64,000 nucleotides of DNA from JADLBR01 sp964651705. GTDB lineage: Bacteria; Verrucomicrobiota; Verrucomicrobiia; JADLBR01. The notes under the pieces were generated by a model. The model did no database searches. It was not told the origin of the DNA and saw only the letters and a list, made by a program, of their open reading frames with translations. Position numbers and translations under genes: made by a program. Positions 35,291-43,540 of the stretch are shown here, piece by piece. How positions within the stretch are numbered: the stretch's first letter is position 1; the number at the start of each line of letters is the position of its first letter. The stretch is from assembly GCA_964651705.1 (NCBI GenBank), contig CAZYWZ010000022.1, positions 12,468 to 76,467 of the forward strand. The letters run 5' to 3'.

Positions 35291-36630
35291 GGTGGTCCGA
35301 GAGCTATGACGTGGGCCTCCGCAAGCACGGGCACAGGGATCGGAAGGCGACGGTCACTGATCGTGCGCAGAGCGGCAACGATTGCATCACTGCCACCGTT
35401 CCCTCCGGCCATGCGGCACACTTCCAGATACGTTGCCAGGGTCTGTTGGACTTCGGTCAGGCTGGGTGACGCGGCACCAACGAGCTCGGCCAGTTCCGTC
35501 TCGATCGCGCGGATTTCCGAGCGCAGCGCCTCCCGCGACGGCAGGGCCGCTGCGACTGCCTGCGGGGCGCTCGTTCCGAGTGTTTCGATCAACGCGGTCC
35601 GGCCCCGCGTATCTGCTTCGGACATCGACGCCGCAATCCGAGCCGCAGCGACTGAGCGAATAGCCAGTGGCTGCTCCACCCCGAGGAGCGCTCGCAATCG
35701 AGCAGGATAGTCGCTCGGTTGAGCGAGGGTATAGGCGTTCAGGAGTCGCTTCTTCCCGTCAATTGGAAGGTTCGCATCGGCCATTGAGTCTACCAGAGCC
35801 GCGAGCACCACATCCGAGCTCATCGCCATAAGCGCGACGTATGGCAAGAGGCTCTGCCCGAGGCCCAGCCGATGCATCGCCACCGGCACTTCTGGTGCCG
35901 GTTCGGACGCCAAGAGGAGGATGAGGCTCTGCGCTTGTTCCTTGGACGCCGCCCGCGCGGCATCGTCTCGAACGGCCTGAATATCGGCGCTCTGTCCGGC
36001 GATCAGGAGGCGCGCCACGATTTCGGCGCGCACGTACGGGGAGGGATCCTTGATCGCCAGAGCGCGCAGCTCTGCCGTGAGGCCTGAACCTGCGAGAAGG
36101 GCGGCGCTGGCGAGGATTCGCTCGGTGACGTTGCTGGAGGCGAGCAATGGTCGAATTGCTGCGTCGCGGTCGGCGGAGGTCACCATGGTCGCAAAGAGGC
36201 GATCGGCCTGCGGTGGCGTCATTCTCCCCAGAGGGGTATTGAGCGCCTTGTCGACGAGAGTGCGGGCGGGGAGGGAGGAAAGTTCATTCGTGGAAGGCGG
36301 CACTGGAACGTGTTTGGCCGAGAGCGTGGACCGCTTCCCGTTCCTGGCGCTTGGGGGCGGCGGTGCTTGCGTGGCGGACGGAGCTTGCGGGCCGCTCTTG
36401 GATGCGAGATCGGATGACCCTCCTAGTTTCGAATCTCTTCGGATAGCGAACAAAGTGAGGAGCGTCGCGGCTGCCAAAGCAGCCGCGAAGATCGCTATCC
36501 ACGGATTCCGTCTCACGCCATAGCCCAGTTTACGCAAAGGACGGTCGACCCAACTTCTTTCACTCCGCCCCTCGCATTTCTCGCGAGCGCGCGGTCCGGG
36601 TCCGCACAACCACTGCCCCGCCTCGCACAC
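35287..36630 (-). CDS. Membrane-anchored helical (HEAT-like) protein
   Basis: A 447-residue protein with one transmembrane helix (NPWIAIFAAALAAATLLTLFAI, about 43-64), a Pro/Ser-rich linker and a C-terminal region of alpha-helical pairs rich in Ala/Leu (HEAT-like, about 140-430; for example DPSPYVRAEIVARLLI). The start is a GTG at 36630 and uncertain. It overlaps the giant lipase gene by 4 bases downstream. It may assist export or placement of that protein. Confidence 0.6.
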   Translation of the reverse strand: MCEAGQWLCGPGPRAREKCEGRSERSWVDRPLRKLGYGVRRNPWIAIFAAALAAATLLTLFAIRRDSKLGGSSDLASKSGPQAPSATQAPPPPSARNGKRSTLSAKHVPVPPSTNELSSLPARTLVDKALNTPLGRMTPPQADRLFATMVTSADRDAAIRPLLASSNVTERILASAALLAGSGLTAELRALAIKDPSPYVRAEIVARLLIAGQSADIQAVRDDAARAASKEQAQSLILLLASEPAPEVPVAMHRLGLGQSLLPYVALMAMSSDVVLAALVDSMADANLPIDGKKRLLNAYTLAQPSDYPARLRALLGVEQPLAIRSVAAARIAASMSEADTRGRTALIETLGTSAPQAVAAALPSREALRSEIRAIETELAELVGAASPSLTEVQQTLATYLEVCRMAGGNGGSDAIVAALRTISDRRLPIPVPVLAEAHVIALGPP

Positions 36631-37085
36631 TCTGGCGCAGGCAATTGCAGCCCAAGCATTCGCTCACTGCACGCTGACTAATCGTATACGAATCAATATG
36701 CAACATCATTTGGGATTAGTTGGCTTGTCTTGCTTGTAGCTTCTCTAATTCTTTGGCGTTGCCAAATCGGCTGGACCTGCCTTGCAACTCGCCTCATCCG
36801 TCCGGCGTCGCCGTCGGGACGGATGTCGCGGACACGACCGTCACGACTGTGGGATCCGAGCGCCTCGAACGACTCCTTTAACGGTCGGTGGCTGGCCCAA
36901 ACCTGGCCAAAACGGGTTCGTTCAAACCATTCTGGGCTTCGATGCCCCGCGGCAAGAGCCACGCCGTCACGCGCCGGAAGGTCAGGCCTGCCGGACGAAA
37001 CTCGGCCCATGCCACCAAGTTTTGTGGAAGCCTAGACAATGCGCAATTGAATTGAGGATGTCCCACCACACCCCAAGATGGTGTG
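36631..37085. other. Intergenic region, no gene recognised
   Basis: This 455-bp stretch between divergent genes holds open frames on both strands but none with recognisable protein character. It contains an AT-richer part at 36680-36760 that could hold the promoters of the flanking genes. Confidence 0.4.
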
Positions 37086-38252
37086 ATGAATTTCGAGTTG
37101 ATCGATTCGGGGTAGGACAGGCAAATCGACGCGGCTCTGGCAGCTGACCGGTCGGAACTCCGCATCATCTGCCCGTTCATCAAAGCTGGTGCAGCGCGCC
37201 GGCTGCTTGCGCGTGGGAATCCCAAGGCGATCCGGGTCATCACCCGGTTCAATCTTGCGGATTTCTGCGAGGGTGTGAGCGACACTGGGGCACTGAGGCT
37301 CTTCCTGGAAGGGGGCGCGGAAATTCGCGGAATCCGGAACCTCCACGCAAAGCTCTACTTGTTCGGCAACAGCAGGGTCATCGTCACATCCGCCAACTTG
37401 ACCGAAGCCGCCCTGGCGAGGAATCACGAGCTCGGCTTCCGTTCGGATGATGCTGGGATCATCCAGCGCTGCCGCGCGTATTTCGACCTACTTTGGGAGC
37501 GAGCGGGAAAGAGCCTTGATCCGGGACGCCTGGCCAACTGGGAGGCACGAATTTCGGCCGTCAACCAGTCCGGCGCACGACGCACAGTTGCGGCAGGGTT
37601 GACCGACGAGGGTGTGCAGGTGGGATTTGAACCGCTGCCCCCCGAACCACCTCGGATCATCGAGCCCGGTGCGCAGGCGTTTGTGAAGTTCTTCGGCGAG
37701 GGCCACAGCCGGGCGACCCGCGATTTGCCGGTGATCGAGGAAGTCAACCGTTCCGGTTCCCATTGGGCCTGCACGTATCCGAGAGACAGGCGACCCACAG
37801 GCAAGGAGGACGGCGCAGTTATGTTCCTTGCGCGCCTGGTCAGGGAACCGAATGATATCGTCGTCTACGGCCGGGCGACAGCGTTGGCACACGTGAAAGG
37901 GCGGGATGACGCGACGCCTGCAGACATCGAGCGGCGGACGTGGAAGGAAAGGTGGCCCCATTACATCCGAATCCACCACGCCGAGTTCGTGGCCGGAACA
38001 CTGCAAAACGGCATTTCGCTCAACGCTATGATGTCGGCCCTCGCGGCCCAGTCGTTCGCATCGACCAAGCGGAATTCGGCGGCCGGCGAGGGAAACATGA
38101 ATCCCCGCAAGGCAATTCGGCAACAGGCGGATGTGAAACTGTCAGAGGAAGGCTTTCATTGGTTGAATGCGCGCCTCGCCCAGGCGTTTGCTACCCACGG
38201 TCGCTTGGCATCGGCGGAGCTTGAGACGCTTGAGTGGCCAGAGATGCCTTGA
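37086..38252 (+). pseudogene. Phospholipase D-like protein gene with in-frame amber codon
   Basis: The natural reading frame starts at ATG 37086 (MNFELIDSG), meets TAG at 37113-37115, then continues open as DRQIDAALAADRSELRIICPFIK to 38252. The TAG falls where a tryptophan (TGG) is plausible. The frame includes one HxK motif with the PLD pattern (LHAKLYLFGNSRVIVTSANLTEAAL) and a C-terminal region of unknown type. The next in-frame start, GTG 37275, would remove 63 codons and part of the fold. Hence it is a nonsense-mutated gene, unless amber is read through. It borders a restriction-modification operon. Confidence 0.65.
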
Positions 38253-38332
38253 ATGTCCTTGACGAAGTTTTTGCAGGGAACCACGGGACCATGCGCGCCT
38301 TCCTCAATCGGAGGGCCACGGGGCAGAAGGCG

Positions 38333-38770
38333 TCACACGCGCGATTTGGCTTGTCGCCGGCAACCTGCCTTCATTGCCCCACGGATTCTCGCAACACAAT
38401 TCTCAGGGGTGCGTAGCTCATGTTCCCAAATCCGAACGACATGCCAGCCAGCGTTCCTCAGGGCTCGGTTGACTCGTCGGTCCCTCGCCTTGTTTGTCGC
38501 CAATTTCTCCAGCCAGAATTTTCGACGAGTCACGGGAAATGTCGCGTGTTTCGGACAGCCGTGCCAGAAGCAGCCATCCACAAAGACCGCAAGGCGATGT
38601 GCGCGGAACGCAAAGTCGGGTCGCCCCGGTAGGGGCACATGGCGGCGCCAACCGGTGATGCCGGATCGACGAAACAGTCTGGCGAGGGCGATTTCCGTGC
38701 GCAAGTTCCCATGGCTTCGGACGCGCGACATCACTTCGGAGCGTTTTGCTCGGGTGAAGATGTCAGCCAT
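38333..38770 (-). CDS. vsr: Vsr-type very-short-patch repair endonuclease
   Basis: A 145-residue protein matching Vsr over its whole length: an N-terminal RSEVMSRVRSHGNLRTE, PGRPDFAFRAHRLAVFVDGCFWHGC (catalytic Asp and zinc-type Cys/His), KFWLEKLATNKARDRRV and W-x-VVRIWEHEL. Vsr nicks next to T in T:G mismatches that arise by deamination of 5-methylcytosine. It is the last gene of the methyltransferase operon, which fits repair of damage at the sites methylated by the fused enzyme. Confidence 0.9.
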   Translation of the reverse strand: MADIFTRAKRSEVMSRVRSHGNLRTEIALARLFRRSGITGWRRHVPLPGRPDFAFRAHRLAVFVDGCFWHGCPKHATFPVTRRKFWLEKLATNKARDRRVNRALRNAGWHVVRIWEHELRTPENCVARIRGAMKAGCRRQAKSRV

Positions 38771-38785
38771 GTCGGCACATTCCGT

Positions 38786-41335
38786 TCAATCGGAGGCAGC
38801 CAAGGCCACTTCAAGGTCGGCAAGCGCGACCAATTGCGGTTTCGCACGTTCCCGCCTGAGTGCCTTCAACTGGGCACGGTAACTGGGTCGCCGACGGTTG
38901 CGATATCGGATCAGCGCGTTCTCGATGAGGCGCCCATCCCAGTTGAGCGATGCAAATGCCAGATCCCGTTCGACCTCGAACACCGCGAAGATGTCATCCT
39001 GGTCCTTTGCGGGATTCGATGGAAAGCCGGCATTCTGAACTTCGGTGCGCGTCCAGACTTCACCGGCGCCTGACCCAATTCTGAGCAATCCGGGAACCGT
39101 GGCATAATTGCGGCCGTGAAGGAGAATGTGGCTTGCGGTTGCCAACGACCGGATAAGCGGAAGAGATCCCCGGCGATTCCCGAGCCGGACAACGACTCTT
39201 TCGTTGTTGAGCATCCAGTCCTTGGCAACAGCGCTCTCAAACCACGCGATAAGGACCGTTATCTCGGTGGCAGCTGGGACACGGAGATTGTCGGCGTCGA
39301 GCTCGGGAACGTCCTGGAGAATGAGGTTCCCAGAGTCCGTGGGTTCTCCAGCGGAGCGGAGGGCACGCCGCTCGCGCAGTGCCTCGTAGAGCGATGAACT
39401 TCGTTCTTCGCGGAGACTGGCACGACTGCAGAGGTTCTCCAAGACGTCTCTGAGGAACGCCTTTAGTTGGCCTGGGCCATCTATGCCCTTCGGCTTGCCG
39501 GTTCCGTCTGGGGCGATGGCAAACGCACCGAGACCTGGGAGGATTTCGTGGAAGCCGCGCATGGTCTGGCGCCAGCGTTCCGGTCCAGCGGCCTTCGAAT
39601 CAAGCTGCACGAATCGGGACCGGTCGTTCCCGGGGTAGAGGATGTAGGCCCCCTCCGAGCGCTTTATGGCGTCACGGTAGGCGTGCATCTTCAGCAGATC
39701 CTGGCGCTTGTAGTTGCCAGGGCTGGCCGGGTCTTCCTCGTCAGCATCTCCGCTGCCGCGCCCACCAAACAGGGCCTTCAGGCTGGATACGCGGTACTTG
39801 GCGTCGAAGTGGATGTGAACCAAGAGTTCCTGCTCCTCGGCGAGCTTGGCGGCTTCCTCTGGTGTCGCTCCATCCAAGACCGGCCAGAAGGTCAGTGTGT
39901 AATCCGGATGCATCATGCGGGACCAACTACCGCCTTCCGACCGGTTTTCGGTGACTTTAAACTCGCGGTTATAGGAAAAGGAGGCGTAGACGCTGCGGCG
40001 CACACCGACGAACTCTCCCGCGAAGGGACCGAGTGGCAAGCGCTTCCTGAGTCGAAGGTTTGGGTAGTCGCCATCGAGGCCTTCCACAAGCTGGTCGAGA
40101 AGCGGGGGCTCGCCGTCACGGTTAAATGTCTGGCAGAACCAGTCGAGAAGGACGAAGAAAAGCCAGTACTCATACAGGTCCGAAACGCTCCGCTGGCCGG
40201 CGCGGAAGAGGTCTTCCCCCCCGCGCCATGATAGCTCGGCGGCAGTGCGGAACCGCAGCCACCAGCGTAGAAGCTCTCGATACCCGGCTTTGCGTTGGAG
40301 CACGGGACTGCCGAACGGAACAACGTCGAGCCGACCTACCTCTTTGAAGAACGGGCGGGAAAGCCACTGCTCGAGATTGAGAGACAGTCGGCGGGCAAGG
40401 CCAGCAGCGGCTGACCAGTTGCCGCTCGCGCTGTCGAAGAGCCGCTGGGCCCGAGTGAGAAACGCGTGGAAGTCTCGCAGGGCGTGCTTGACGAATCGGT
40501 TTTCCGCCGTGTCTGTCGTGGGAGTTGAGCGGACTATGGGGACGTGTGCTGCAATCGAGTCCAGGCGGGTGAGGTGCCGTAGTTGGTGGGTGGCGGGCAG
40601 CGCGCGGCGGACTGGCGAGTTGATGAGGGATCTAATGGCACCTGGAGTCCATTTGAGCGGGCGCTCGGTGGGGACAAACTCCAGCTCCTGCTCAAGCCGC
40701 TCGTGTGGATAGGAGATGATTCTGTGGAGCGCGGCTGCGAAATCCGCACTTTCGAGGACTTCCCGAAGGAGTTCGAGCTGGACATGGAACCAGCCATTAT
40801 CGTCACGCTCGTCGAAGTTGGAACGGAAGGACGCTTTGGTTGACGAGCGAGCGTCAGCGACGAGATCGGCCATGCGGCCGGCGAGATCGCGGAGCATTCC
40901 GCGGTATTCCGAACGGTAGTCGAGCTTGATGGACCGGACATCTAACAGGGTGGATGCGAGCGCGGGCTTGGCTTGATCAGCAACGTCGCCATCGACAATT
41001 TCCAGAAGCAGCGTCCCGCAGAAATTGCCGGTTTCGATTCGGCCCGCGTCGGGTGCGGTTCCCGCGAGGTTCCGGCGGCGACGGGCGAGGTGGCATCGCA
41101 GCCGGAGGTCTGACGGAGCGCCCGGCTCGCTTTGAAGGTCGTAGTAGTAACGGCCATTTTCACGCAGTTGAAACTCCGTCTCGCCGTTTTCGAGTGCCTC
41201 CTCAGGCGTGACCGAGAGGATCGGCGCGAGTTCAACGCGATCCTCGTCAGCCATGTCAGGGGTAATTAATAGGGTGGCCAGACAGGTACCGTCTTGGGCT
41301 TGGCAGGGAATCTCGGCGACGTCGATGGCGTTCAT
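38786..41335 (-). CDS. DUF2357/McrC-like nuclease subunit
   Basis: An 849-residue protein with a long N-terminal DUF2357-type region and a C-terminal PD-(D/E)XK nuclease part: HIHFDAKYR (D-x-K, about 545), then a QDLLKMHAYRDAI segment. This is the McrC-like nuclease partner of McrB-type GTPases. It lies directly after the GTPase gene, with which it probably forms the restriction complex. The extra C-terminal ~200 residues may belong to the same family's variable region. Confidence 0.75.
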   Translation of the reverse strand: MNAIDVAEIPCQAQDGTCLATLLITPDMADEDRVELAPILSVTPEEALENGETEFQLRENGRYYYDLQSEPGAPSDLRLRCHLARRRRNLAGTAPDAGRIETGNFCGTLLLEIVDGDVADQAKPALASTLLDVRSIKLDYRSEYRGMLRDLAGRMADLVADARSSTKASFRSNFDERDDNGWFHVQLELLREVLESADFAAALHRIISYPHERLEQELEFVPTERPLKWTPGAIRSLINSPVRRALPATHQLRHLTRLDSIAAHVPIVRSTPTTDTAENRFVKHALRDFHAFLTRAQRLFDSASGNWSAAAGLARRLSLNLEQWLSRPFFKEVGRLDVVPFGSPVLQRKAGYRELLRWWLRFRTAAELSWRGGEDLFRAGQRSVSDLYEYWLFFVLLDWFCQTFNRDGEPPLLDQLVEGLDGDYPNLRLRKRLPLGPFAGEFVGVRRSVYASFSYNREFKVTENRSEGGSWSRMMHPDYTLTFWPVLDGATPEEAAKLAEEQELLVHIHFDAKYRVSSLKALFGGRGSGDADEEDPASPGNYKRQDLLKMHAYRDAIKRSEGAYILYPGNDRSRFVQLDSKAAGPERWRQTMRGFHEILPGLGAFAIAPDGTGKPKGIDGPGQLKAFLRDVLENLCSRASLREERSSSLYEALRERRALRSAGEPTDSGNLILQDVPELDADNLRVPAATEITVLIAWFESAVAKDWMLNNERVVVRLGNRRGSLPLIRSLATASHILLHGRNYATVPGLLRIGSGAGEVWTRTEVQNAGFPSNPAKDQDDIFAVFEVERDLAFASLNWDGRLIENALIRYRNRRRPSYRAQLKALRRERAKPQLVALADLEVALAASD

Positions 41336-41347
41336 CGCCCAGGTGCT

Positions 41348-43528
41348 TTAGTTTTCAGGGAAGGACGTAAACCCGTTCTCGTTTAGTTGTCGCCACATTC
41401 GCGCGACCTTCTCTGCGGTCACAGGGTAACGAGCGTCCTTAGGCACGTCGCGGGACGGTTCTTTCAATTGAGCTGCAGCTTTCGGATCGTTCAGGCTGGC
41501 CGCAATGGGATTGCAGTCGCGCGCAGCATCGGCGTGCGGTGGCAGGCATGCCCCATAGATCTTGCGAAGCAAAGGCCCCAGTTTGGCTTTCGAACCGTGG
41601 AGTTTCGGGAGGAATTTCTGGATGACGACTGCATCGAGTGCGTGATCGAGCCAGTCGCGGCCTTTCGAGTCCCCATCCACCCATCCCTCAGTGACTTCGG
41701 GTGCGCCGGCCTGTTCGTCTTGCCAGCATTTGGCTTGGCTAAGCAGTTTGTAAAAGTGGAGGAAGCGTGCGCTCTCGTGTGCGACACGATACCCGAACTC
41801 GGCGCCGTGTTCACGCAAGATTGCGAAGAACAAGTTCATCTCGGCCGTGTACCGCGTCCCCTCGTTCGCTGTCAGGGCGGTGGGCTCTTGTTCAACAGCC
41901 GTGACAAACTGGGGCGCAAATGGGAGGCCTTTGGCGTCCAGCATGTCGAGGTTAGGGGCGGTGGGAGCTTTGAGAAACGCGTGCATTTCATCCGGCGTGA
42001 CTCGAAACTCGATCACATTGGCCCGGTCGAGGACTTTCGGAGAAAACATGTACGTGGTTTCGTCCACGTTCACCGTACCAATTATGAATAGATTGACGGG
42101 TAGTGTGAGGACCGGATCCAAACCGCGCGTCTTCTTCGGGCTACCGTCTGGTTCCTTGTCATCGCAGTAGAGGGTTATGCCCATGTGCGACTCAATCATT
42201 GAGAGCATGTCGGCGAAGTAGCGTTCAACATGCGATAGGTTCATCTCGTCGAGGATGAGGAGATGGGGAACGTCTTTGTGGCTCAACGCGTGGGTGATCA
42301 AGTCGAGCGCTGGCTTGGTGAGGTAGACGCCGTCGTTGTTCGCCCCTCCCGCCGTTATGGTGGGCGGTCTCAGACCGTCGGGGTAGCCCAAGATGTTCTC
42401 ATTGCCTGTCCAGTCCGGTCCGACTGGAACCAAAGCGAAGAAGGGGTTCAAGTTCTTGCCTTTAGACGGGTCCCTGGGGTCAAGGGGTCCGGGGTCGGGT
42501 GTGAGCCAGTGTGCAACCGCCTGGGCCAGCTTTGTTTTTCCTGAGCCAGCCAAGCCCGTAAGAATCAGGAAGCGTTTCGAGAGGAGGGATGCAATAAAGC
42601 GAAGAAGTTGGGGAGACGAAAAACGGAGGCCCGTCGGAGCCAAGTCTCTTACGAGCCCGCCAACGATTTCCGTAATTGGGCGGCCAGTTACGGTGACGGT
42701 TTGGCCAGAAAGAAAGCGGTACCACTCGTCCTTCGAGTTGAACGGGCGGTAGGGCGGAGGCCCTTTCGAGACCCAGTCGTGAACGAGTTCCCTGAACTCG
42801 GGGCGGATTGACCAGTAGCCGTTGCCTCCAGCGCCCGGGGAAGAAAGGAGGTACTCACCTAGGCTTGCGCGCTTGAACCAAGGCGTGGTCCGTTGATCGC
42901 GGACTTGGCCTTCGCCAGTCCGGCCCTCTGGGGGCGCATCGTTGTCGTAGCAGCGTTCGGATAAGCGAGCCGCTGGAGTGCCTCCAGCAAGGGGATCGTA
43001 GGCAGGTTGGGCGCGAGCTTCACGAATACGGGCGATTGCACTGTCGAGGTCCGCGTGGCGCAGGACGCGCATTATTTCGCGATTCAATTCATCCCAGTGG
43101 AGCTTTCCATCGAGTTCATCGCAGGCTCGCCAAATGGCCCAATAGGGGTGGATATCACATTCCGGAGGATATGTTTCGCCTTCTTCGTCCACCGGGTTCT
43201 TCAGCTGATAACGCGAAAGGGTAACAAGTGCTTTCTTTGCCAAGTCAAGCCGCGGGTCGGACTGGCTGAATCGGAGGAGCTCTTTCCCGAGGTCGGTGAG
43301 GTGGGTCTGATCATTTATACGATACAGCAGCCCCATTCGCTCGAACATGAGGTGCCATCGACGCGGGCGGCTCACGTCTTGGCCGGTTCGCAGTCTTACC
43401 GCGTCTTCACTGTAGCCGTCGTAACCCTCCATGCTCAAGAGCGCCTCGAGCTGGTCGGTCATTCCAAAACTGTAATCGAATTCGATCGACGGCGAGTCTC
43501 TGTCAGGTGCTTGCCATTTGTCGAACAT
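41348..43528 (-). CDS. McrB-like AAA+ GTPase subunit
   Basis: A 726-residue protein with an N-terminal winged-helix/DNA-recognition-like region (~1-320) and an AAA+ motor: GLAGSGKT (Walker A, ~340), LLILDEMNLSHVERYFADML (Walker B and McrB-type segment) and GTVNVDETTYMFSPKVLDRANVIEF (sensor motif and the NxxD-like GTP element). In McrBC and LlaJI-type restriction, this motor translocates DNA and triggers the nuclease subunit. It is the middle gene of the operon. Confidence 0.85.
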   Translation of the reverse strand: MFDKWQAPDRDSPSIEFDYSFGMTDQLEALLSMEGYDGYSEDAVRLRTGQDVSRPRRWHLMFERMGLLYRINDQTHLTDLGKELLRFSQSDPRLDLAKKALVTLSRYQLKNPVDEEGETYPPECDIHPYWAIWRACDELDGKLHWDELNREIMRVLRHADLDSAIARIREARAQPAYDPLAGGTPAARLSERCYDNDAPPEGRTGEGQVRDQRTTPWFKRASLGEYLLSSPGAGGNGYWSIRPEFRELVHDWVSKGPPPYRPFNSKDEWYRFLSGQTVTVTGRPITEIVGGLVRDLAPTGLRFSSPQLLRFIASLLSKRFLILTGLAGSGKTKLAQAVAHWLTPDPGPLDPRDPSKGKNLNPFFALVPVGPDWTGNENILGYPDGLRPPTITAGGANNDGVYLTKPALDLITHALSHKDVPHLLILDEMNLSHVERYFADMLSMIESHMGITLYCDDKEPDGSPKKTRGLDPVLTLPVNLFIIGTVNVDETTYMFSPKVLDRANVIEFRVTPDEMHAFLKAPTAPNLDMLDAKGLPFAPQFVTAVEQEPTALTANEGTRYTAEMNLFFAILREHGAEFGYRVAHESARFLHFYKLLSQAKCWQDEQAGAPEVTEGWVDGDSKGRDWLDHALDAVVIQKFLPKLHGSKAKLGPLLRKIYGACLPPHADAARDCNPIAASLNDPKAAAQLKEPSRDVPKDARYPVTAEKVARMWRQLNENGFTSFPEN

Positions 43529-43540
43529 AAGTTGGTTAGG

